This document shows positions 47,836 to 59,100 of a stretch of DNA of 64,000 bases, in pieces. The translations under genes were made by a program, and so were the position numbers. The DNA lies in assembly GCA_946894095.1 (NCBI GenBank), contig OX335665.1, positions 8,132,001 to 8,196,000 on the forward strand, written 5' to 3'. The stretch's first letter is position 1. Every line of letters begins with the position of its first letter. The notes beneath the pieces are model-generated. The model was not told where the DNA came from and searched no databases. It saw only the letters and a list, made by a program, of their open reading frames with translations. The DNA is from Incurvaria masculella (Eukaryota > Arthropoda > Insecta > Lepidoptera > Incurvariidae).

Positions 47836-47995
47836 CGGCGGCGGCGCGCGCGCACCGTCACCCGCGCCACGCAGACCTAGAGCCCCCGCCACCGCCGCCG
47901 CCTCCGCTCGCCGCGACCGCCGGCAGGTGGGGTGTTGTGTTTCGCGATGATCGCGCTTCGTACCCAGAGCGCCGAGAATATGTTGCCGATCGTGG

Positions 47996-48378
47996 CTGTT
48001 ATTGGTCCTCCTGACATTCTAACCTTGAAATGAACTCACAGGGCCGGCTTTGAATCTGTCAAAATCGTCTTTGTAATTGATCCTCCTGACGTTCTAACTT
48101 TAAAATTAATTCGCAGGGCCCTCTTCAATTGTGTCAAAATCGTCTCGATAATTGGTTCCCCTGACGTTATAACTTTAAATTGAACTCGCAGGGCCTGTTT
48201 AAAATACGTCACAATCGTCTCTGTAATTGATCCTCCTGAGATTCTAACTTTACTATTAATTCGCAGGGCCCACTTCAAATATGTAAAAATTGTCTCTGTA
48301 ATAGATCCTGACATTCTAACTTTAAAGTGAACTCGCAGAGCCCGCTTAAAATGCGTCGCAATCTGACTGACTACATCT
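47996..48378. repeat. 75-bp tandem repeat, five copies, in the CLASP 3' UTR/flank
   Basis: Direct units built on ATTGATCCTCCTGACGTTCT, AACTTTAAA and TTCGCAGGGCCC; units alternate between AATGAACTC and AATTAATTC variants, which hints at a two-unit higher order. It begins 160 bp after the stop codon. Confidence 0.88.
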
Positions 48379-49086
48379 AATCGCACATTTGCAACATGCC
48401 CACTTTTGTTTCGTCAACCTTCACTTATTTTCGTAGCGAGCATTCTCTTTGTTCGTCATGGCCACTTTTATTAAAACATTAAATGAAAAACATTCCAGCC
48501 AAGATGTTTCGCGATCATCATAAAACACAGCCCTTACCTGCTCGGAGTTAGCATTGAAGCGTATGTGGAGCGAGATATCGGCTCCACGTGCACGATACGG
48601 AATAAGTCAATACCTCCTGCTTGTGCTTGCTTTAGGAAGTGTAGTTTTGGACGAGCTTTATAACATTTATTGTATTGTGAGGTTATTACGGACTGGTATC
48701 CGACATTATTATTTGTGAATGTTTGTTTTAAAACGGCTGTCAGAAGATAATCGAGCTGACAGCTGGTAATAACATATAGCATTTGAGAGTAGGTACATTT
48801 AGCACCCAGTGAAATGTTTCCGTTGTGATTTTTATGTGAGACTTAAACCACACGAGTGAATATTTATATGCAAGCGATCCGATGTAGGTACACTGAAATG
48901 AGGCACGGTGAATATTATAGTGATCTCGTTTACACGTTGTTGTGTTCAAAACCGGTTCGCACTGGCTCAGTTGCGGTACAATCGACACGGCTGTAGCTGT
49001 ACATCGGGCGCCGTCGTAAAGAATTTGTGACTGTTGGACAGTTAGTATGAATTGGTGTACTTTTGAGGTTACCGCGGTCGTTAGAC

Positions 49087-49312
49087 ATGTTTGAAGAATG
49101 TTACGGCTTTTCACGCGGCAGGTAGAGATATTCTCCGACGTTTCGAGCTAATCGTAGATTTACGCCCACGGCGAGCCTAGCGGTCACCTCAATCGTCTGC
49201 GCGCGCCCCGCGCGCGGCGGATGCCCCCTTGAAAACGGGCTGAATGATTAGCTCGAAACGTCGGAGAATATCTCTACCTGCCGCGTGAAAAGCCGTAACA
49301 TTTTTCAAACAT
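49087..49312. mobile_element. MITE/hairpin with 67-bp inverted arms
   Basis: Arms 49087-49153 and 49246-49312 are reverse complements with one mismatch; the start is ATGTTTGAAGAATGTTACGG. The 92-bp loop is GC-rich. If transcribed it would fold into a long hairpin. Confidence 0.88.
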
Positions 49313-51945
49313 AGTATGTATTGCGTTCATTTACAGTTTCAGTCTGATATCTGACAAAATAAATATTGATGTAGTAAAATTTGGTTTTAGTAACAACAAT
49401 AATATTAGCTAGAATTGCAGGCTTATTATTATTTTCACACCCATTCGGGTGAAGTAAAGACCTACCAAACTATCTAGCAAAATGTCTCTTTTTCTCTTTT
49501 GCAACAACCGCCTCTGGTGCGATATTTACTCGTGTGCTTCATGCTCAAAGGAAGAGACCCCAAAGAATTTATATTTGCATCTCGCTCGCAAAAATGCAAG
49601 CAAGCATTGCGATGTACACTTTTTACTGGCGGTATCCTGACTTTACTATTTGGTGCGAATATATTTAGCAATAGTGTGCGAGCGAGACGCAAATAGACCC
49701 GTTGCCATTTTAAATTGCACTGCTAAATGAGCCGCTTTATGGACTCCATAACATCTGACCGTATTTCGGTGGCCGTTTTATAACAAGCATAATTAAGTGT
49801 ATGGACTTTTTCCCAATAGAGGAGCCATAGTATACCTAGATAAAAGACTACTTATATCCAATCGTGTTTCAGACATAGTATGAACCACTTGACAATCTGT
49901 GACTTGTTGATCTGACAGCTGTGTCAAAGATGCCACTAATTTTGTTAACTGAATACATACTAGACTACATCCCTAGATTGTCTATGGAATTTATTGGGAA
50001 TAAACGAATGGATTTTATCTCAATTTCCAATGGATATATTATTTGACTTATGTATGATACCGCTATTGTTGTTGACTTTAAAATATTCTTTACTGAAGGT
50101 CCATCGCGTTGCCAATTTCAGTACTTTACTACCAATTTCACAGATTTGGTTGTGATAGAATTCGATGGGTTGGGATGGGTTGTCTCGTAGCTGTCGGATT
50201 TGGAGAAAATCACAAAATACGCATGGATAATATTCAAATATATCACAGGACTTGACAAATTACATGACATCTTCAAGGGCAAACCAGAAATGGTACAATT
50301 TTCCTTTTCGTTTCTTCCCCGATTTCAATGTAGTTTTTATGCTGCAAACTGATGCAAGCAGCTAAGCTTTGGGATGGTCGTCAATAACAATTTGAATGAT
50401 GTATTTGTTTTTTTTTACAGCTCGTGGTTGTACTTGTGACGTAGAATCTCAAAAATGTTATCGCGGCAAGGCAGGTGGTGCTTCCATATCGTTATTAACC
50501 TAACCCTTATTTTCGTATAGTCATAGAGTTACGATCGGAATGAGACTAATGCGTTGACGGAGTGCGAGAATTTTTTTGAATGGATTACCATTATCGCTTG
50601 GATTAGATATCCTGGCCCATTCGGTTGGGTTTATTCTCTTCCGATGCATTTTTATCGATACTAAAATTATATCGTATTCGTCAAAAAAATCACACTCTAG
50701 TCTGATTCCGACAACTCTGCATTTATAGTTTAAGACATCTTATTTTAACATATACTAAAGTCTGGCCCATTTAAGGGGATAAAAATTGAAACATTTTGTT
50801 GAGTTAGGTATTGATATATTTGTTTACGTTTTTTGATCCTGCCTCACGGGCTCTAATTTGCCTTGTATAACATCACACTGAGTCCGCATTTCGTCAAGAC
50901 GTGCACCCAACATGACCCGGGCTTCGGGGGGGTGATGTTTTGGTGAAATGTGGACTGTTTACTGTAAGACACATTTACATTATTGTTTTCATTGCCTGAT
51001 CGCTTGGAGCGCTTTTGAGAGCTTCGCGGGAACGTGGGGGGATGTGAAATGCGTAAAAGGTGTGTGACGAAGCGCGCGTTGGAGAGATGAGTTTAAAAAT
51101 AAGTCTCCGAGATTGTGGGTCGCGTGTTTCTTGAAAAAAAAAATGCTTTCTATTTGACTTTTCAATGACTTCATGGTCGCAATTTGAGTTTTTTTTTTTC
51201 AAAAAACATGTCGACCTTCCGGATGTAGCGGAATAGTGATTGTTGTTGTAGCGTTTTATATCATGTGATATAGCGTGGCCCCTAGCTTTTAATGCATTGC
51301 AGTTCGTTAGAAACATGTTCAAATTTTGCCAAACTAATGCAAAGGTTCTTTTTTATTACCACACTCTCGTAGTTCTTGACTTTGAGTAAATTGTGCTCCG
51401 AAAGGGGTGACGTTTTCAATGTTTTTGTATGATCATGTGTGCAGAAATTATATGTAATGTTTGTTTGTATTATATAGATACGCTGCTGTTGTATGAAGGT
51501 GAATGTTACTCAATTTGAATTGTTGTTACGGCAGGAAACCATTAATAAAAGGTGATTCTTCTGAATATCATGTGAAGAGAACGCAATATATTAAATCTCA
51601 GAGTACGTCTTTGCATCCAAGGTTTTTCCTTCCATCTTTACTTACATTTGAGGGTACCAATAAGTCAACATTCTTCAAAAACGTCATTCGTCATTGGGTG
51701 ATCGCTCTTATATTTCTTGTTGTTAATAAAATAGTAATATCTTATTTGATTTTATTTCCTGGTGTGGATGGTGGTTATTCTCTCTACTCCCAACCATCTC
51801 GACTATCCTTATTCTATTCTTTCAGTTAACACTAAAATGTCTAGAAGTGAAGACCCTTACAATGGATGTAAATATTTGAAATACTTTCGAACTAATAACG
51901 TGCAGTTTTGTCTGCATGCAAACATGGCAAATTTTTTTGGTCATT

Positions 51946-52240
51946 TTTTAGGGTTCTGTTCCCAAAGGGTGCCAACGGAACCTTATTAATATGCCTCCGC
52001 TGTCCGTTCGTCCGTCTGTCTATCACAAGGCCGATCTCATGAACCGTAATGGGTAGGCAGCTGAAATTTTCACCAAGTGTGTATTTATTTTGCCGCTATA
52101 ACTACAAATAGGTAAAATTAAAAAATAATAAAAATTTGAAGGTTGCCCCATACAAAAACGTGATTTGTTTTGGTGTTAAATCTTGTACGATGGTACGGAA
52201 TCCTTCGAGTGCGAGTCCGACTCGCACTTTGCTGGTTTTT
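51946..52240 (+). repeat. interspersed repeat R1, copy 4
   Basis: Full-length copy, GGGTTCTGTTCCCAAAGGG to GAGTCCGACTCGCACTT, in the same orientation as the other three. Confidence 0.8.
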
Positions 52241-52738
52241 GATCTTCAACAAGAATTATAAGAGTTATCAGTTTGTATCAGTTAGGTTGCGTTTCGTAGC
52301 GTATCCTGAAAGACCCAGAAACTTTACTGTATGTTTCGTATACACGGACGCGTACCATCCAAGATTTGGGTGCATTCTTATTTTTTAACTCAGCTGCTGC
52401 TATCTCCCTTGCACCAAGCGAGACTTGTGGAGTGCTAAAAAGAGATGTGTAGCTAAGCGTTTTGTGTAGCTTTTCAAAAGCGTGTGTGGTTGTTTATAAT
52501 AAACGAAAGGTGCAAATGTTTTTCACTTCGCTTTGTCTTAACAAACGTAACCTGATGAATATTTCTGTTGTGAACGGTAACACTGAATGCGGGAGTCGCT
52601 TTTTAAATGAAATCTAATGTAAGTGCTAATTTAACTTTAGGAATAAAAGACGTGTGAAATGTATGGTGTTTCTTTTTATTTAAATCTTCCCGATTAACCT
52701 CAATGATGGCAATTTAAGAACGGCCCGTAACCTATGCT

Positions 52739-52922
52739 CCCCATACAAACATAGTTTACTGATCATTTGGAAATTGCTATTCCAATTAAATTAATATTTA
52801 ATATCTAATATCAGGTAAAGACATGCAGACACAGATATTTGTAGTTTAATATTAGATACCAAATATCAAGTAAGTTGGAACAGTGGTTTTCAAATTATTA
52901 GTAAACTACGTTTGTATGGGAG
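52739..52922. repeat. palindromic MITE, about 184 bp
   Basis: Ends CCCCATACAAACATAGTTTA and the inverse TAAACTACGTTTGTATGGGA pair for over 40 bp with mismatches. Confidence 0.75.
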
Positions 52923-54202
52923 GCGAAATTTTCTGATGCTTACGGTCCGAACTTAATGTCGACTATTGTGTTGCTTGTTCCAATGATACTATGAGGTTAT
53001 GGCTTAAATTTGCGTGTAAAAATAATCTTTACGTACACTGAAAAATATATAATTGTGCACACTCGTTTAACGATAATTTTGTCCAATGTTAACTTTTTTG
53101 TATGAAACGTTTAGGGGTTATTGATATGGTTGTCCTAGAACCTGTTTTAAAACAACAATTTATTTTATTGTATCTATTTTCACAGACCCCAAAAGATATC
53201 ACGATATTTCTTGGGACACCGAAGTCTTAATTTCGGAATAAAACGATGGTGTAATTTTTCGGATGTAACGTTTTAGTCGACGCAAAGTTGTGAATTTTGA
53301 TATATTTTTATCTCGGTGTGCTTTGTTGCTGATTGCTCTGTATTGAACTGTCTATTGTTTGCAATAGCTCAATTTTGTATAAAAAATTATACACATTGTG
53401 TTAGAGGTCTTTGAGTTTGTTATTGTATTTTTTCCGATTCATATTGGTTGTTGAAATCGATGTGGTTAAACTGGATTCTAACCGGCCGATAAAGAGAAAA
53501 CTAACTAAAACTGTTTTGTCTTAAATTTTAACGAAATAAACGGTGTATCGTTACCTACTAGAAGTGCCGTGGAAAATTCGAAAATCAGAACCGAAAAGGG
53601 TTTTTTTTTTGCTTTTTTTTGCGATTAATCTTTGATCTGAAGTTTTTGGGTGTTTGCAACAAACGATGTTCGTGTACAGAATCACCCCACTTACAAAACT
53701 ATGTTGTGGTCAGTTTTTTTTATGGGACCTTTACAACTATCAGCATAAATTAAATGAAAAGGGACAATGTGTCATCCTTGTGATCCTTTCGGGAATTGAT
53801 TGAACACTCAATGTGTTCATGAGACAAGAGAAAAAAAACGTAAACGAACAGAAACATCTTGAAAAGAAATGAACCACTAGTGACATGTCTACAGTAAACA
53901 AACTGATGGTACTATTAAGTGCAGCTCATATTTGGCACCACGAACATTCCCGCTGCGGTTGGCAATTGTTTGTCTGTTCATTGAGCCAGAAGCCGTTGTC
54001 TTTTGTTTTAATTTTGGTTGCTCCGCAATGTTTTTGATTTTGGAATGCATTGAAAGACTTTGAAAAGATGACATTTTGACATTTGGATAAGAATGTATTT
54101 TGCTTGCGCGTTTTCGCTCTATGTGTGAGTTTTGGTGTTTTTCGATAATTACTTTGTTCTAAGAGCTGCCTCGATCGGTATGTTTATTCGTAGAGTAAAT
54201 GT

Positions 54203-54372
54203 TACAATGCGATTCAAATAAGAATAGGACGGGGCTCGTGACTAACTTCACTCGAATTCGCGAGGGAAGATACGCGGCAAAGTACTGAAGTTTGTGAAGT
54301 GAAGTGAGCGTTTTAGCAGTTTGACATTCAAAATGGCGGTGATCCTATCCTATTCTTATTCGAATCACTGTA
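54203..54372. repeat. MITE with GATTCRAATAAGAATAGGA inverted ends
   Basis: Left arm 54211-54229 and right arm 54348-54366 match in inverse with one mismatch; the similarity extends outward to TACARTG. Probably a Tc1/mariner-type non-autonomous element. Confidence 0.7.
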
Positions 54373-54762
54373 GTTTGTTTAATTTTGTTTTTCTTGTTTC
54401 GTGGGACAATACACAATGCATAAGACGCGTACAGTTACCGCACGTAGCACTTCTGGTGAGGAAACATTTCGGCCTTTCCATATCCACCAATTGACCGACC
54501 AGTGACCCTCAAAGTCAACAATTTTCGAAATTCTTTCACTGAGGTTTCGAAATTTACTTCGATTTCGCTGTGATAGGCCTGTAGGTTTTTGCATTTATTT
54601 CGGAGCCCCCGAGTTGATTTTCGTATGCAACGCTACGCCATTTTGAATTATATCTGTGAATATGTGTCAAAATGTAATAACTATCTGTATCATACATAAT
54701 AATTATTATTATTAAATCGATTTATAATAACCAGTATTGTTTTATTTGTTTAATTTTAGAAC

Positions 54763-55312
54763 TTAAGGTGGCCCAACCCGCTCATTTCCCCATACAAAAG
54801 GGGAAAGAAAATCACGCCTATATTTCTTGTCAGAGATCCAAAATTTTGCTCAATATAGCTTTATTTGATTGAACTAGTTGTCTGATGACCATTGGCATTG
54901 TAAAATTGTGTTTGGTTTCCAAGTTATAACGTCCGAAAGTTCGGATTTTTCGCGCGTTTTATACAATAACTTTGGAGTTGGATTACGCAATGATAAAGTA
55001 AGAACATCTTAAAAAGATTAGTCATCAGACATAGCTTATTTAATCAAGATTTATAATCGATTTGGTTTTTGTTAGATTTTTGACTACAGCGGTCGTGGTT
55101 TACTTTTAGCTATAAGTTGTTTTGAAATTAAAATTTTCGTAAATCTTACCAAATCATACACTATGCACATTGTCTTTTTTGTGGACAGGTTGCATCTTCC
55201 TCATAACGGAGCCTGTCTTATTCTTAGAAACAGAGAAGGTCCCAGAGCGCAACACCACGGTTTTGTACCGTGCCCGCAAATGAGTTGAGGCCGCCGGGTT
55301 GGGCCACCTTAA
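54763..55312 (+). repeat. R2 MITE, full-length reference copy
   Basis: 550 bp, TTAAGGTGGCCCAACCCG at the left and CGGGTTGGGCCACCTTAA at the right, perfect 18-bp terminal inverted repeats including the TTAA. Five other copies or fragments lie in CLASP introns. Confidence 0.88.
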
Positions 55313-55970
55313 ATCACACCCTCAATCTATATTATTATCTATATATTGAATGATGTATATGTCGCAGGCAAATTGTATCTCACCCGAGATATCAACAATG
55401 ATGTATGAATGATGTCATTGGATAACTTTAAATCAATGAGATAACGGTAATGTTCTATCTATTAAATTAATAAAATTAACCAGATTTAATTATTTTAATT
55501 AAACATCACTAAGTAATTGTGAGTACTTCTTTTAATAGAAATGTTATTATTGATTAGTCACATATGTCTCATCCACAGCTTATTTTGGAAATTATCATAA
55601 AAGTATTTACAATTATATTTACCGCTCGGGATGATAAAGCTTTAAAAAATACCTATTTGAGGTATTGTTTTTGCTCTGCCTTGCAGAGTGAATGGGTTTA
55701 AGCTTACCTCTATTACCTACTCTTAAATTACTTCTGCTACCTACAACTACCTACCTAGATGTGGCCAATTTACAAACATAGGTAATATTCTATGTAAATA
55801 ATTGTATAAATAGCCAGAGAAAGGGAATTTCACATAGAGACTACTGGATGTAGTTGTATCTTTAAAAATCACTTCATGAAACTAGTTTTATTAAAAAAAA
55901 TACACAAATAATATTAACTACGAGTACCTAACAATGTTTTCTCAGAAAGGACACAATAAATTATTTGTAC

Positions 55971-55976
55971 TTTATT
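55971..55976 (-). terminator. candidate poly(A) signal of the chitin-binding gene
   Basis: TTTATT on the + strand gives AATAAA on the minus strand, about 175 nt after the stop codon at 56149. Confidence 0.4.
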
Positions 55977-56148
55977 TAGATAAAGTAATTTAAAACTTAA
56001 AATTACACTACTGTGTGGTGCAACTGCAATGCCGCTTGCAAGTGGCATTTCTATTCTATGACTACTGGCACAGATTCGTACGTACTGGCAAGTCTAAACT
56101 AGTATGTCACTGTCAGTGTGGCAATTATGCTGGACGATCATAGTATGA

Positions 56149-56193
56149 TCATAGTCTCGAAGTGCAGCCGGTGTCATTGATCGCGACGCATCT
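56149..56193 (-). CDS. chitin-binding gene, last exon
   Basis: Minus-strand acceptor TTTTTTGCAG, then RCVAINDTGCTSRL and TGA. Supplies cysteines 5 and 6 of the last CBM14 domain. Confidence 0.82.
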   Translation of the reverse strand, partial: RCVAINDTGCTSRL

Positions 56194-59100
56194 CTGCAAA
56201 AAAATACATAGAGTTAAAATTTTCAACATCAAGTCCAACTAAAGTTTATTAACATAGGTACAGGTAGATAAGTCTTCATAACAATCGTCTACACAGAAAA
56301 AGCATTACAAACATAATATGAAGTTACCTGAAAATTTATAAAATAAAATTAAAACCTAAATCTGAGAATAACAGTAAAAACTTGTATGGAGTTTGACGTT
56401 TTTACGGAAAACGCCAGTCGATCGGTTTGCCGTAAACGCCAGGCTATATATATATGTATGCAGGCTCTGATAACGATTTGAGAAGTTGTCTCAGAGGGCA
56501 GATGTGTTCTATGTCCCTCTAACTCGCGGTAGTGAAACTCGAGTTGACGTCTCACTCCCACAATTTGTTCGTCTTGTAAGTACAGTCGTTTCGTCTGAAA
56601 TCTATACACCGGAAATAGAGACAAATTTGAGATCTCTTTCTGACATGCTGACGTCAACCATAGAGTAAAAGGGACTTAGAAAGCGCTATGCTAGGTCTAT
56701 AACGCACACACCACGCTCGAGGTGTGCTATATGTCGATGGTCATGTCTGCAACCAATGATTTAATATAAATAAGTCAATGTCTGCAACAATGCTTACATT
56801 CGCGTCGGGGTCGTATTCCTGTCCGACTTGACAGTGCAACTGCATGGGAACTCCGTTCGTGCACATGTAGAAGGAGCTGCAGTTGGTCGGGTGCGGTATC
56901 TGACCGAAGAAGCCAGGCGCGCATATCGGCTCAGGTACTGAGGTCGTCACTTCCGGTTCCGGCATCGTCACTTCCGGTTCCGGCTGCGGTACATTGGCGC
57001 CGGGCGGCTCTGGAGTGGCGGTCTCTCCAGGAGTTTCTGGAGAAGTTAAAACAATTAAGAGCAAATTTTTTTTAATGTAACTGAACACGAGCCGCTTGTA
57101 GCCTAGTGGCACGGAGACTTGCCCAGCCATACCAGAAGTCTGGGTTTAAAATCCATAAAAACATCTTTGGATAAGTGCATCTCTACTAGGTGATAGGGTT
57201 TAAGCCTGCCCGGGTAGGTACCACCGCTTTGGGTAAAATGGTCGAAGCGGCAATGAAAAAAAGTTCAATGTAGCCGTGCTCATAAAGGGTAGGTCCTGGC
57301 ATGGCACCTTATTCCTTCGGTAATTTGGTGTATTGGGCTAATATCATTACGGTAGTTGTGTGGTATTAGCCATCCATGTCAGGTTGGATGAAAAAAAACT
57401 TATTAATGAAACAAATTATTGTTAGAAAATCATATTTTTTAAAACTCAAGCAGGTGTATTCAGAGTGGGCGGATATCGGTTTTTGTATGGTTAGACTTTT
57501 GCTAATCTCGTACTAAGTTTTGACACGTCCTCTCTGAATAAAATATTTAATACAATGGTTCTAGTTACGTAAACCTGCATACATTGTAATGACCTCAATA
57601 TTGGATTATTCATAATCTTTCTCCCAAAGATAAGAAACGCCGGGCGTTTTGAATAGTTGTGTAAAAATGTCATTTTATGACTGTCACGTAACGTACGGGC
57701 ACGGGGAGGGGGGTAGGTTTTTTTTATTGCCGCTTCGACCATCTTTTCATCCAATGCGATGGTACCAACCCGGGCGGGCTTAAACCCTACCACCTAGTAG
57801 GGGAAGGGGACCTACAGTTTTACATGGATTCCGAACCATGGAGCAGCTCGCATTCGTGACGAAATGCACTTATCGAACTCGGAAAGAGAAACACAGTGGT
57901 GCAAGTTGGTATTGAACCCGGGCCTCTGGTACGCTAGGCCAGTCCCCGCGCCACTAGGCTACGAGCGCTCTTTTGGGGGAGTCGGAAAGTGGTCTAGCAT
58001 CCGTCACGTGGTTGACGAACTCTCCCTTATCGAACCGCGTCAATTTGAGAAAATATGACTAACCTTTTGAAGCGGTGCATCCATTTTCCGAGATCGCAAC
58101 ACACCTCTGAAACAAACAAGATTCGCATTCGAGCAAGTGCTATCGAAAAGGTGATATCGCCTGTCGAAAATACTGTATGCGTTTTGCAGATGATATCGAC
58201 AGGGCTTTAGATATCAACTGTCAAAAAGCGTCAACAATTACAAATACCTGCACAATAACTACATAGTACAAAACAAAGTCGCTTTCTCTGTCCCTATATA
58301 CATATATCCCTATGTATGCTTAAATCTTTAAAACTACGCAACGGATTTTGATGCGATAGATAGAGTTATTAAAGAGGAAGGTTTATATGTTTAACAACAT
58401 CCATTAAATAGTGGAGAAATACTGTTATTTTTGAGGTTTCCAATGTGATGTAAAAATTACATGTTTTCCGCTTACATTGCATACGCAAGCTGAACCCTAC
58501 GAGATTTATCAAAATAATGTACTAAGTATTGTACACATTGAGAACGTCTACAGAAAACTTCGCGATGGTACATGTCTATCTTTTGTGGATATCCCACAGT
58601 AATTTTTTTTTGTCATTTACTTTTTACGACAAATAATGGCTAATTTTCGAAGCGATTTTAACCAATACAGCATTAATCCTTATCCAATTAAATACCTCAA
58701 ATACATTGTTGATTTAATAAAGATCTATATGGCCCTTTACAGCATATGATTTAAATGAATATTTTCGAAGATATTACAGATTTTAAAATTGCGGGGACGG
58801 GAGCGTGCCTATAAATAGTGCGTCGGAGGCCGCGGTTCTCCCTATAGCACTTTGAATTTAGCAGCGTTCGGACGCGTTTATTATCGGAGCTCTAATATAC
58901 TAATAGAATACCTAATAATCATCTAATAATAATATCTACGGTTTTTTTATTTCAAATATTTCAATGTAGGAACTCTACGTAAAAAGGGTTTATTTGTGTA
59001 TCATTGTGTCAAAATAATATTTTTTAAAAATATATTATGCCCGTGCAAAGCCGGGACGGACCGCTAGTAAAGAATAAACTCTGACCGATGGTGGATGATG

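Larger units (their letters stand above)
47836..56148. other. CLASP 3' flank / intergenic region
   Basis: The 3' UTR starts at 47836; its end is unknown. AATAAA motifs occur at many places (for example near 49360, 50000, 52640 and 53235). Apart from the repeats listed separately I see no gene: ORFs are short and without recognisable domains on both strands. Confidence 0.5.
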
